The position numbers and the translations under genes are program-made. This document shows, piece after piece, positions 1 through 10,013 of a stretch of DNA of 20,525 nt (the stretch's first letter is position 1; each line of letters begins with the position of its first letter). The DNA is from Byssochlamys sp. IMV 00236 (Eukaryota; Ascomycota; Eurotiomycetes; Eurotiales; Thermoascaceae), in assembly GCA_001931875.2 (NCBI GenBank), contig MSJH02000333.1, forward strand, positions 1 to 20,525, read 5' to 3'. The notes under the pieces are model-generated. The model saw nothing but the letters and a program-made list of their open reading frames with translations, searched no databases and had not been told where the DNA came from.

Positions 1-64
1 TTTTTTTTTTTTTTTTTTTCTCTCTCTCTCTTTTTCTCTCCTTGTTTCCTTTTCTTATTTATAA

Positions 65-1859
65 ATGATGAACAACAATAATATGGATGAAGGCTTTGTA
101 GAACAAGGATTTAAATTACCTGGTTTTATGAATAGTTGGTCAGATGAAGAAAAAGCAGGTTAAAATTTTTAGGAAAACAATAGAAACTATAAATATATAA
201 ACTATACTTTATTAGAATTTGCCTATCAATTGTTATTATGTATACCCGTATCATCTACAACAAAAGTCATGAATCGATTATCACCACTTGTCTATAAGGA
301 TTATATCTCTGTAAGTTTACAAGTGTTATCTTTGATTCCATTAACCTTTTTATTGTGTAGTCACTACCTTATGAGATAAAATTAGATATCCTCTATCGAT
401 TGGACATCAAATCCCTTGTTCACATGTCACGCGTTTCAAAACAATGGAAATCAATTATTGAAGATCAGCAGTTATGGAAAGACTTGTATCTTCACTCAGG
501 TTGGTCATTCAATCAAAGGGCTGTAAAAGAATATTTATTATCACAACGAACACTTGTCGAGAAAAGCATGAGCACACCCAGATCACTTTTACCCATGATG
601 CCCCGACTAAGACCATTCAAAGCTCCACCTCCCATCTTGGAAAAGTTTGCCCTCAATCCTGATTCAACCGTTCAACAAGTCTGCTCGTCGAAATCACAGC
701 CATTATCATCATTTAATAGACAAGAAGCATTATCTCATATCATAAAAGAAAGACCCTTTATAAATAGACCTCCTCTTAGACGTCATATAAAATACGACGA
801 AACACCCATTTACCATTATAAAGAATCAACCGATACTCGTTATATCAACTGGAAACGACTGTATCGCAATAGATCATTGATCGAAAAAAGATGGAATGAA
901 GGAAAATGCAAGATGAGGCAGTTCCCTTCGGATGCGTCTCTGGAACACAGCGGCTCGATCTATTGCTTACAATTCAATAATTCTATTCTTGTTACAGGAA
1001 GCAGGGATAGACATGTCAAAATATGGGATATCAATACAGGCGCACTGCTCCGTAAACTAGAAGGCCATTTAGGCAGTGTTCTCTGTCTGCAGTTTGATCA
1101 TCGTTTCTTGATTAGTGGAAGTAGTGATGCCGCGCTGATCATATGGGACATTCACACTGGAGAACGCATCAAGGTGATTCAGGGTCATGAGGAGAGTGTG
1201 CTCAATGTCAAGTTTAAAGGAAACACACTGGTGAGTTGCTCAAAGGATAGAACGGTTCGTATCTGGAGATTGGAGAATAGCGGGGATATTAAGCTTCACT
1301 CCGTCTTGAGAGGACATCGTGCTGCAGTCAATGCTGTGCAATTTAAAGACAACAAAGTAGTATCTGCATCAGGTGACAGAACAATAAAGATATGGGATAT
1401 GGTATGCAATAAGATCCAAAAAAAAAGAGAAAGACATATTGATATTTATCTCATTAGACTTCGGGTGAATGTCTTAAAACATTAGACTCACATAGTCGAG
1501 GCATCGCATGCGTCGAATATGATGGTAAATACATCATCAGTGGATCAAGTGACCAAACCATCAAAGTATGGAATGCTGCAACAGGAGAATGTATTCATAC
1601 CCTAGTGAGCCATAAAGATCTTGTACGTACAATACAACTAGACAGTAAAAGTAAAAGAATCATCAGTGGAAGTTATGATGGAAGCTTAAAGATTTGGGGA
1701 TTAGAAAACGGAATTTTATTAAGAAGCCTAAGTCAAGCCACCTATGGCAGAATACTAAATTTACAGTTTGATTTTGGTAAAATCATCTGTTCGACGAATT
1801 TGGGCAAAATAATCATCTATGATTTTACATATGGCATCGATACACAGTTTATTTCTTGA
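65..1859 (+). CDS. F-box/WD40-repeat protein, beta-TrCP-like SCF ubiquitin-ligase substrate receptor
   Basis: Four exons are inferred: 65-158, 216-310, 361-1401 and 1458-1859. Introns are 50-57 nt, GT-AG, and the frame is kept throughout, giving 543 aa. The F-box begins at the exon 3 boundary (about residues 64-110, [20 protein letters not shown], then SKQW and LWKDLY). From about residue 259 there are seven WD40 repeats with [15 protein letters not shown] ends, forming a closed propeller. Repeats 4-6 ([39 protein letters not shown]) closely follow beta-TrCP/FBXW1. Known role of the family: the F-box binds Skp1 in an SCF E3 ligase and the propeller binds phosphodegrons; the substrate here is unknown. 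The start was chosen because it follows a T/CT-rich leader at positions 1-55; a further upstream exon cannot be excluded because the window begins there. Its last 11 nt overlap the end of the opposing kinesin-like gene. Confidence 0.9.
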
Positions 1860-3313
1860 TCTCATCTATCCTCTTCTTTAATTGTTGAATTGATCTTGCC
1901 TTTAGTTCCAATAAATCGTTCAATGTCTCCAGATACTCGATAAATTCATTTACGCTCCTTTTTGCATGTGGCTGATGAAGAAACTTGAACTCCTTGTTTA
2001 AGCATTCGTTCATATCACAAATATGCTGTTTATGCTGACGAAGAAACTCTGTCATCTTTTCATGACTAATGGCCCTAGATTCCTTTTGATTTTTGATTTC
2101 ATTCGCACATCTTAGCGTATTCAACGTGCGCTCAACATTGGATGGAGTAGACAATACGGTCGCAATCATACATGCACGCGATTCATTCATAAATGATTCA
2201 TTTAGTAAACGAATCACTTTTTTTGTCTTTACTGGTCTTGATCTCAGTTCTACATCCGTCCTTGTCCTTTCATCTTTATCTAATGTACCTTCGGCTATTT
2301 CCATCACTCTTAATTTCCCCATGATTACCTTCTTGTCGTCAGTTTGTCTCAAGGCGATTTGCAAAACAGCATGGGAATAAAGTGGATCTATAGATATGCG
2401 TCATTTTACTTGCTTCTTTTTATAGATATACTTTACCTTTCATACGCAACTGGTTGCCACAGCTTACCATTTGAGTCATATCAGATACGCTTTTGATACG
2501 AAACTCTTTTAATCCAACAATGGCCATAGGATGACCTTTTATCTCTCTTGTATACAGTTTCTTACGATCATCTAATAGATCGTACAATTGATCTTGATGT
2601 ATTTCATAAAATCCCACCCATGCAGACAGATGCATATATTCCGGCTTCTGGAGCATATTTAAAATCTCGCGTGCCGCCATGACGCTTATTCCGTCATGAC
2701 CGTTGAATAAGGTATGAGTTTTGCCTGAATTACGTTGTCCACTTGTTGCAATACAATGATTAGATTTAATTAATATCTATAACGCAAAGAACTTACTAGG
2801 CGAAACAAGTTGCATTTCCACTCTTTTCAAAAATGTAACTGACAAGTGGTTGAGCTGTTCTCTCATAAACCTTTCAAACAATGTTACCACTCTTTACTCT
2901 TTCTATCAAATGTACACTTACATAACTATTTACATGATCTGTATTTAGCACGTCATCAAACGTAAACATATAACGTTCAGTAAAATGAGATGAGTCAGGT
3001 CGTTTTCTAAATACGCGTGAGTCAAAACGCGGTGCAGTTTTTCCCTTGTTTCTTACTTTGACTCATTTATAAGGACTGTACAGTTATCATCCATGACCGA
3101 CACACCATCTCTTTCGCGTTGACTCAACTCTTTTTTCGATCGCGGTCTTTTTCGAACGCATACGCGCAATGGTTGATCTTGGTTGATCTTGTCTAGTTTA
3201 TGCTGTGTCTCGTGGATGTTGATTAGTGATCCATTGTATTTCTTTCTGATGAATGGAGAACGTGCGATCCTGGTGGATGAATGTAGATGAGCAAGGCTGG
3301 ATGATCCAAGCAT
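1849..3313 (-). CDS. Kinesin-13-like protein with degenerate switch motifs (probable non-motile pseudo-motor)
   Basis: Five exons on the minus strand: 3313-3057, 3006-2922, 2870-2797, 2741-2437 and 2387-1849. Introns are 49-55 nt and the product is 419 aa. Family marks are [15 protein letters not shown] (typical kinesin-13 start), [22 protein letters not shown], the VGLKE segment, RACMIAT and TLNTLR. The P-loop (residues 140-147, GQRNSGKT) keeps GxxxxGKT but differs from GQTGSGKT. Switch I (normally NxxSSRSH) is shortened to KDPLYSHA (240-247). Switch II (normally DLAGNERG) reads EIAEGTLD (270-277). The NKSLLALKECIRAL segment of helix alpha-4 is missing. Known kinesin-13 proteins depolymerise microtubules using ATP. 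With these changes I infer that ATP-driven cycling is lost, though every exon stays open. The ATG at 3313 follows a CT repeat leader. The pattern fits a selected pseudo-motor or a young pseudogene that still has its frame. Confidence 0.85.
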
Positions 3314-3970
3314 ATGTGTATTAATGAAAAGAGAGAGAGAGAGAGAGAAAAAAAAAAAAAGAAGAAAGAGACAACAGAACTCATATTTTAAATGCATATA
3401 CTGCGACATGGTATGTAGAATGATATACTAAAGCAATAGCAACACATTCTCCCCCCTTTTTTTTTATTCTTGTCAAGGCTAAAAAAAAACATACAGAAAT
3501 CAAAATTTCAATACACAAGATCTGTGTCTCGGTGACATTTTTAAATGGCAAACAGCTCCCTTTTCGGTAATAAGGAAAGAAACGATGTAAGTGAGAAGAT
3601 AGAAATATAATAGCCAAGGAAGAACGGCTTGAAAAAAACTATGAAAACATTAAGCATAATCGGACATCACAACTAGGAAAGATGTAAATATCTATTTGAC
3701 AACTTTAATTACACCAAAAGAGGACTTTAGAATTTTATTTGCATTCATTGTTATAAAAATAAAGGGTGGTTCGGAAAGCTATTGAGCACATTGGGGGACT
3801 GAAAAAGGAGGATTTGTTTAGGCACATATAAAAAAAAACCCAATTGAAGGTGGAACGACTTAATATCCCAACTGAGTGCCAAAGTTGTTCTGAATCATCC
3901 CATAAAGCCTGGGTAATGAGTCCACTAAATGATGAGTTTAAAATGAAGAGTTGCATAAAACTAAATGACG
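3314..3970. other. Spacer between kinesin-like gene and hypothetical gene
   Basis: This stretch serves as the 5' region of the minus-strand kinesin-like gene (CT repeat about 3330-3347 on its sense strand) and of the plus-strand gene starting at 4031. I see no confident gene. A plus-strand ATG at 3545 opens MANSSLFGNKERND followed by a GTAAGT, and coding-like stretches follow up to about 3790, but the implied first intron would be only about 32 nt, so I do not call it. Confidence 0.5.
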
Positions 3971-3978
3971 TATAAAAG
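3971..3978 (+). promoter_or_regulatory. TATA box of the gene at 4031
   Basis: TATAAAAG lies 60 nt before the ATG and is followed by a long T/CT-rich tract (about 3990-4016), the usual leader in this window. Confidence 0.6.
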
Positions 3979-4030
3979 GCCATTAGAGTCTTTTTCTTTT
4001 TTTTTTTTCTCTATTCTAATTTTATATCTT

Positions 4031-4489
4031 ATGGACCACCAAGACATTCCTCAACATATTCCTGTGCAAGCAGCTGTTGCCCCAGAACAGAAGCCATACC
4101 AACAAAAGCACATTGTTCGCACTCCTTCTATTTCTCCTCCTCCTCCAAAGAGCGAGCGAAGAATTTCTCAGCACAGTCTATCACCTGAAAAATTAGGTGT
4201 TGTGGGTTATGTGAAAGATGTGGCAGGATTTGTTAAAGACGTTGTGCAAGATCGAAAAGAAAAGAAAAATCACAAGGAGACGGGTGAAAAGCTAATAGAA
4301 GGTCATGAAGAAGAAAGGAAAACTCCTAGAAGTCCAAGTCCGGAGCCAGCTCAACAACAACAACATAAATCTACTCCACTAGCCGAGGCTGTAACTGGCT
4401 TATTCCCTATTGATCACGGATGCATTCACGCAGATGATCTTCGACAGCAAATGATGCAAGTGAATGAACAGGAACGTAAGCTTTTATAA
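4031..4489 (+). CDS. Hypothetical disordered, proline/charge-rich protein
   Basis: Single-exon gene of 152 aa that I do not recognise. The N-terminal third is rich in Pro, Gln and Ser (RTPSISPPPPKSERR, SQHSLSPEKL) with possible proline-directed phosphorylation sites (SP, TP). The middle holds a short predicted amphipathic segment (VVGYVKDVAGFVKDVVQD) followed by a lysine/glutamate-rich stretch, and the C-terminal part (LAEAVTGLFPIDHGCIHADDL) is the least biased region. There is no signal peptide or membrane segment. A TATA box and T-rich leader support the ATG at 4031 rather than an upstream in-frame ATG. A GTAAGC at 4476 could act as a splice donor, but the next sequence belongs to the opposing MHF1 gene, so I keep the unspliced TAA at 4487. 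That stop overlaps the MHF1 stop. Confidence 0.7.
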   Translation: MDHQDIPQHIPVQAAVAPEQKPYQQKHIVRTPSISPPPPKSERRISQHSLSPEKLGVVGYVKDVAGFVKDVVQDRKEKKNHKETGEKLIEGHEEERKTPRSPSPEPAQQQQHKSTPLAEAVTGLFPIDHGCIHADDLRQQMMQVNEQERKLL

Positions 4490-5100
4490 CTTTCTTTGCT
4501 TTCGTTTATTGGCATCTTCAGCTATTTCTTTTGCTGTCTCGGAGATAACCTCATACTGTTTGTGTATAATAAAGAATTAATAATAAAGCATAACCTTTCT
4601 CAATTTCTTACCAATGTGTCGTTTCTACGGGCACATAGCTGTCATGTACATAGCATGTTAGGCAATATTTATACCCATCTTTTACTTACCTTGACATCCT
4701 CCATTGAAATAACTGAACGTCTACCGTGTCTGTGGAAAGTGTGATTAATGCGAATTTGTTTTATTAAAGTAATTATCACCTTGCAAATGCTTCCAAATCC
4801 TGACCCAGTAGCTCTAAATAACCTTTAGCATTTTCATCGTCTTGATTTCTTTTACTTTACTTATTTGAGAGGCTAAAACTTCGGTCAATGACAATACAAA
4901 TTCTGGTGAAGTTTCTTTTCCGAGTGATCGCGCTAACTTTGAGTTTAGCACGTTTTATATCCTTGCGTCCTCTAAAGCGTGTACCTTCTCGATCAGCAAT
5001 TTCTTTCACATTATATAATAACGCGGTTATATATTCCTAAATGAAACTTGTAAGCCTCTTAATTACATCTTGAAATCCCTTTTACGTTATCCTCATCCAT
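4484..5100 (-). CDS. mhf1: CENP-S/MHF1 histone-fold protein (centromere and FANCM partner)
   Basis: A seven-exon gene coding for only 103 aa: 5100-5086, 5036-4985, 4932-4861, 4813-4780, 4729-4690, 4638-4612 and 4555-4484. All six introns are GT-AG and 47-56 nt, and all phases agree. The joined protein matches CENP-S/MHF1 along its length: ALLYNVKEIADREA (helix 1), LSLTEVLASQIKLLGQDLEA (helix 2) leading into FARHGRRSVISMEDVKL, then CARRNDTLYEVISETAKEIA. The segment around DLEAFAR aligns with human CENP-S without gaps. Known role: it forms a histone-fold complex with CENP-X/MHF2, acting with the FANCM/Fml1 DNA helicase in fork repair and with CENP-T/W at kinetochores. The first exon is only 15 nt, so single-frame gene finding misses the gene. 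It diverges from GID4 across 178 nt. Confidence 0.9.
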
Positions 5101-5278
5101 TGCAAATTCAACAAAAGAAAACGTTTGTTTTTATTTTTTTGGTGGTAAAAAAAAAAAAAAGTGACTCTGTTTTCATGCGAAGTGTGTGTGCACGGGGAAA
5201 AAATAAGCAACAAAAACCGCCTGATCTCTCTCTTTCTCCTTCTTTATTTACATTTACATTTTTTTCTTTTCCAAAAAG
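5101..5278. promoter_or_regulatory. Shared divergent promoter region of mhf1 and gid4
   Basis: 178 nt separate the two start codons. The stretch contains an A-run (about 5147-5160) and, on the GID4 side, a CT-rich then T-rich leader (5224-5270). No clear TATA box is seen for either gene. The bidirectional use is inferred from gene orientation only. Confidence 0.5.
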
Positions 5279-6160
5279 ATGCCTATTCCTTCTATTACAG
5301 TTTGCGAGTCAGTAAAGCAACACAGCAAGCTTATACTTATTGAACCCAAACCGAGCGTTCAAAAGCAAGTATCCTCGGATATATCCAATAAACGATACTA
5401 CAAACCCAATCGTCTTACTGGACTTTACACTGGAAGCCGGTTTAAAGGATACCAAAAATGTGGAACAAACAGTTATGAGGTGGTTGTAGAAATTCAGGTA
5501 CCTCTCATGAAAACATAGTTACTGTCATGTGTGAGGACTGACCCGAGTATGAACAGGATGTTAATATACGAGAAAGTACGTTGAGTGGCTATCTAAGTAT
5601 CAAGGGCTTAACTGTCGAATATCCGGAATTGACGGTAAGGAGAAGAGACGATTGTTGCCATAGCGTCTCTGGAAATGGTTGCTTAACAACATTATAGACA
5701 TTCTTTGAAGCCGAAATTATTGGACCCAAGTATTCGTTTCACACTCGAAAATGGCAAGCAGATCAAAAGAGTGATGCGGCACACTGGGTAAGAAGAAAAA
5801 AAAAAAAAAAAGAGCCATGTTCAATTCATGCGAGCTAAAAACAAAAACAAAAACAAATAATAGAAACGATTTCCTTCTTTTGAGCCATTTGTTGATAAAT
5901 TTAACGAGGATAAATTTGTATACGATGAAAAGGACAGTGATTTTGTATACATGAGATGGAAAGAGAAGTTTCTTGTTCCTGATCATCATGTGAACGCCAT
6001 TCATGGCGCAAGCTTTGCTGGCTTTTACTATATTTGTTATCAGCGGTCACTTAATCAAATTAGGGGATTTTATTTCTTTCGCCAACATAAAGACTGGTAT
6101 CAAGAATTAATATTGGATCATATACCTGATCGAGGCTTTGGACACTTTGAATTCCGTTAA
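5279..6160 (+). CDS. gid4: GID4/Vid24, substrate receptor of the GID/CTLH E3 ubiquitin ligase
   Basis: Four exons: 5279-5497, 5557-5634, 5698-5787 and 5864-6160. Introns are 59, 63 and 76 nt, all phase 0, giving 227 aa. The whole Vid24 beta-barrel is present: LTGLYTGSRFKGYQ and NSYEVVVEIQ in exon 1, LSGYLSIKGLTVEYPELT in exon 2, TFFEAEIIG and TRKW in exon 3, and YMRWKEKFLVPDH, GASFAGFYYICYQ and the terminal HFEFR in exon 4. Known role: GID4 binds Pro/N-degrons and recruits gluconeogenic enzymes and other proteins for degradation; it is also the glucose-induced subunit in yeast. The protein is short at the N terminus compared with yeast Vid24. The ATG follows a CT/T-rich leader. An A-rich run lies in intron 3. 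Confidence 0.95.
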
Positions 6161-6923
6161 TACCTTCTTGTATATACATATTCCCTCTTTCTCTCACTTT
6201 ATTGTACAGAAAAAGACAAGTACACATAATATTTATGCATACCAAAGATTTATTTGATGTTGTGCCTTTCTCAAAAATAAATATCCTCCTTTTATGGTTA
6301 AATCATTTCCTTTATCTTTCTCTTTGATGACTCCATTTGCTCTTTTCCTTTTTGCCCTAGATCTCAGAGATCTTTTTATTAGCATGAACTTTCCAACGGA
6401 TTGATCTCGTCTGGGGGTTTTTATTATTGCGCTCACTCAGACCATTCAATAAATAAAAGCTTATGTTTAAACAATACATTGACGGTTCCAGTGTTATTTT
6501 CTAGTGTGCTAATTAATGAACATTTGGATAATTATTAGATATTTAGAGCGACCATAGCAGTTGATTAAATAGCCAGTTCAAGCAAATATCGAGAACCTTG
6601 GTGCCATCTTCTAGAGCTGTAGCAAATAGTTTGCTTCTATTGCTTCCTTGTTATTGAATAAATGATTACAATATACAAGCAAGATTATTATGTGACCAAT
6701 GAGAATTAAGTATAGTACGTTATATGACAAAAACAACATGCATTATAGTCGGACTTTTTTGTATTGTTCAATAGAGAGTAGAGGTTTATAGTAATCTCAT
6801 ACGACTAAATATTTAAAGGGTAAATACAACATAGCATATAAATTTGAGAAAGAGTGGACGACATTTATTTTTGGCAAAAGCGGCAATATTTACCGTTCAA
6901 ATAAATAATTAATAATTAATAAA
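6161..6923. other. AT-rich spacer between convergent gid4 and protease gene
   Basis: 763 nt without a gene I can support. It holds the 3' ends of two converging genes. A 67-codon minus-strand frame at 6233-6436, rich in Lys and Arg, has no leader, domain or recognisable match. A 15-nt perfect palindrome, AGATCTCAGAGATCT, sits at 6359-6373. Confidence 0.6.
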
Positions 6924-8152
6924 TTATTGAGCGACAGGAGCGATTTGGACTTCAGGAACGCCTTGGTTGAAGACAACATAGTTGTTCTTCAAGAAGGTGT
7001 CACCAATGATAGCAAAGTCAAAGTTACCATAACCGAAACCGGCAATACATTGACCTTGGTATTCTTCAAAGACGAGGGAATCAGGAGAGACTTGGAAAGA
7101 GGCACCATTGATGCTAAAGACAAGAGGCTTGAATCTGGAAGTGTCACAAGAGATGGTGTAAGTACCATCACCATTGTCAGAGGCACCATAAGCGCGAGCA
7201 ACGCTGGCAGCAACGTTGTTGGGGAGGATCAAGAGAGTGGTTCCGGTATCGAGGATACCATCGAAGGAGCTAGCAACAGTGCTGGTGCCAACCGTAGCAC
7301 GGTCGACAGTGATACCCCACCAGCCACGAGAGTTGTCAATAGGAACGGTTGTCAAGGAACCCTTGAACTTGGTGGAGTCATAGCCACCAAAGATGTATTC
7401 ACCACCGCCGCCGTTGCTGGCCTTGCCGAGGTAGACACCAAAGATGGGACGGCTGATGAGACCTTGGCTGATCAAGTTATCCATAGGGGTCTTGACACCA
7501 CGGACAGTAGTGATCGTGTCGAAACCGAGACCCAAAAGACCGTCATTGGGACCATTGGCGAAGCTGGCGGCTTCACGCTTGGCTAATTCGATAGTTTGAC
7601 CCTTGATGAGAAGACCGCCCAAGTTGACATTGTCCTTGGCCAAGATACCGCTAGCAGAAGAGCCATCACCATAAGAGATGGACCAGGTGCGACCGTCAGC
7701 TTGGTAAGTGCTAGATTGCTTGGGATCATACTTGGTTTGACGAGAACCACAGTTGGTACATAAAGTAGAAGCTATTATAACATGAGTACACAGCTCCTTC
7801 ATCCCCTCTATATCTTACCAATCCATAAATCGGAGGAACCGGTATCAAAGTCAAGGTTGAACTTTTTACCAGGAGTACCAATAGTGACCTGACCATAGTA
7901 CTCGATATCGTTTCCGTAATCAGTCATTGGGACAGTACCAACACCAGCATCAGGGACAATACCACCAGTAGAAGTATTGATCTTGTGTTTGTTGTACTTG
8001 GCAATAGCCTTTTGAATGGCGTTCTTAGCACTAGGCTTGTAGTTGGGATTCTTTGCTAAAGGAATGCTGATTTTCTTTTCGCCAGGGGCAGCGTCAACTG
8101 CGACAGCCAGTGCAGCAATTGCGATACAAGAAGAGATCAGAGTGAATTTCAT
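6924..8152 (-). CDS. Rhizopuspepsin-type secreted aspartic protease precursor
   Basis: Two exons, 8152-7819 and 7771-6924, with a 47-nt intron inside the codon after DLWI; 393 aa. A signal peptide (MKFTLISSCIAIAALAVAVDA) and a basic propeptide lead to a mature chain starting near Ala69, giving 325 residues, the length of rhizopuspepsin. Catalytic Asp103 (DFDTGSSDLW) and Asp286 (ILDTGTT) correspond to Asp35 and Asp218 of the mature enzyme. The flap SISYGDGS carries the conserved Tyr, and two disulfide pairs are recognisable (CTNC and a C-terminal pair). By recall the mature sequence is nearly identical to rhizopuspepsin from R. chinensis. Known role: acid endopeptidase for extracellular protein digestion. 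A paralogue with the same intron position is at 19126-20347. Confidence 0.97.
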
Positions 8153-8219
8153 TATTGAAAAGAAGGGAAAGAGTTGTGAAGATAATGAAAAAAAAAAATT
8201 CATTGAAATGAATGCCCCC

Positions 8220-8228
8220 TTTTATATA
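8220..8228 (-). promoter_or_regulatory. TATA box of the rhizopuspepsin-type gene
   Basis: On the minus strand TATATAAAAGGGGGCATT begins 76 nt before the ATG. The same core, ATAAAAAGGGCATT, is found before the paralogous protease at 19126, so the core promoter has been kept after duplication. Confidence 0.65.
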
Positions 8229-8531
8229 TGAATTGGTTTGCTTGCAAACCTTTTGGATTAAGATGACACAATTCATATCAAAGAGGTTAATTTCTTTATT
8301 TGATACATTTTGTCTGTTTATGGGATCTGTTATACAATAATATAATGTTGCATTAAAAATGAAATCCTTAAGACCGCAGGTTGTAATCTAGTGTAAGGTT
8401 ACAGATAATATTAACAGATCGCGAGTAACTCTTGCGGGAAAAGATGGGTCATGCGGTAAAATGAAACCCAGGGTTTTTTTATTTTTATTTGTGTGATGGT
8501 TATACAAAATAATGAAATTGTGTGCTTGCAA
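8229..8531. other. Upstream region of the protease, downstream of REI1
   Basis: About 300 nt of AT-rich sequence between two minus-strand genes. It must carry the regulatory region of the protease beyond its TATA box and the 3' end of REI1. I see no gene in it. Confidence 0.5.
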
Positions 8532-9872
8532 TTACAGGATTTGGATTCTAAAGTATTTTTGTAATTTGTTTGCGTTGATACCAACACGCGTGGTATATTC
8601 ATGCTGACGACGAAGGTCCTTGAATGCCTCAGATGTACGAAGTCCTTGTCGGTTGCGAGAATCTGTCAAAAGTAATGGCTGCTTGCTATTATTACGACGC
8701 ATAGACTCGAATGCAGGTGAATCTGAGTATTGTCCAATGAGCTTATTGATCAGTACAGAATCTCGTGTCTAAAAACAATCCAAATTAGTGTTTTTTTGCT
8801 CTAAAAGGGAAATAAAGGTCTCTTTTTACCTCTTCTGGCTTCAATTTCTGATCATAGTAACGCTTCAAGTGACGATGGCCAACAACACTGCCATTGGGTA
8901 AAACGAGCGACATCTCGTCATCAGCCAAGGTAAGGCCTTGTGCCAATTGAGTCAATTCTGCATCGACATCCACCTCTTCGCCTTCTTCAGGCTGTGGGTA
9001 AGAGGATGAAAAGTCATAAAAATCAACCAATTCAGCTGCATCGTCGTCATCTTCATAAGCGATCTTGCAATGGCCCTTATCGATCTGTTTCTCTCGTATA
9101 AGCAATATGTTACATTACATTATTTCTTGTTGAACTTACCATATGCTTGCGAACTGCTTCTACAGATCTCATGCCTCTTCCTTTGCCATTACAGAATATA
9201 CACACATTACCAACCGTGATCTTTTCACCCAAATAGCGAATGAGTCCTCTCAAGTCAACCAAGTATTCGATATCAGGAATAAATAAGCTGTGAACCGATG
9301 TCATATGCGACATGTTGTCTTCAAAGGTATCTGCTCTGTGTGTACAAAATAAGCAATCAGTTTCTTCCAGACGAGGTGCAGACTTGATCTTTTCATCAAT
9401 AATGGCCATCATCTCCTCTTCTGTTGTCTCTTCCGTCACACGCATATCAATTGTCTTTGACTGCTTAGGCTGGTCATTCGATTTTTTCGGCAGTGCCGAA
9501 GCCTGCTTGGCCACATTATCTTTGTGTTTCTTGGATTGCATATGGTTATCATATTGGTTGGTGGAACCAAAGCTCTTTCGGCAGCTAGTACAGTAATTGT
9601 TCCTTGTCTCAATGGCCTTCTTTTCTTCCGCTTCCTTAGCTTCACGAGCTATAATTCCTTGTGTTATATTTTTTTCTTTCTTTTTTCTTTATCCAATACA
9701 TACCTTCAGCCTTTTCGTTGAATTGACTGAATGTGACAGGAGGAAGATTGACAACTTTTCTCTTCAAATTGTATCTATGCCAATCTGTTCTATAATGAGC
9801 ACGCTGACTCTCTGGTGATTGAAATGCCACTTGACAGGAAATGCAAGTAAAGATATGAGGTTGTTCTGACAT
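8532..9872 (-). CDS. rei1: REI1/ZNF622-type zinc-finger pre-60S ribosome maturation factor
   Basis: Four exons: 9872-9704, 9657-9140, 9084-8830 and 8768-8532. Introns are 46-61 nt and the product is 392 aa. Four zinc fingers are visible: C10/C13/H26/H32 (FTCISC), C79/C82/H95/H101 (YCTSCRKSF), C158/C161/H174/H179 (DCLFC) and C209/C212/H228 with a further His after the next exon join. The C-terminal part has the acidic stretch EDDDDAAELVDFYDF, then PNGSVVGHRHLKRYYDQ and the basic tail of the family. Known role: a cytoplasmic factor that helps release and recycle Arx1/Alb1 from 60S precursors and probes the polypeptide exit tunnel. Strand and spacing place it in tandem with ATG10 (141 nt between them), but no shared function is implied. 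Confidence 0.92.
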
Positions 9873-10013
9873 GATTTATTGTTTTAAAATGAAAATGTTT
9901 AGCTAGAAAGAGAAAATATATGTAAAAATTTCAAAAAATGCCCAAAGCAGGACAAAATAAGCAAAATGGTCACAGTAAGCCACAGCTGCGGCAGTAGCAG
10001 AAGAAACAAAAAC

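Noticed and set aside
3735..3983. An 82-codon minus-strand frame
   Set aside because: Runs through the promoter and TATA box of the plus-strand gene at 4031 and resembles no protein; the opposite strand looks equally coding-like.
4476..4521. Possible intron at the 3' end of the hypothetical gene (GTAAGC donor)
   Set aside because: The sequence beyond the possible acceptor is the last exon of mhf1 on the other strand; the unspliced stop is simpler.
6233..6436. A 67-codon Lys/Arg-rich minus-strand frame
   Set aside because: No leader, TATA box, intron support or recognised motif; such frames are expected by chance in AT-rich spacers.
6927..7586. A 219-codon plus-strand open frame antisense to the protease
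   Set aside because: It mirrors the biased codon use of the protease exon on the other strand, begins next to the protease stop and has no leader or domain.
9938..9997. A 19-codon plus-strand frame (MPKAGQNKQNGHSKPQLRQ) divergent from REI1
   Set aside because: Too short, no downstream exon found, and it ends just before the coding end of ATG10 on the other strand.
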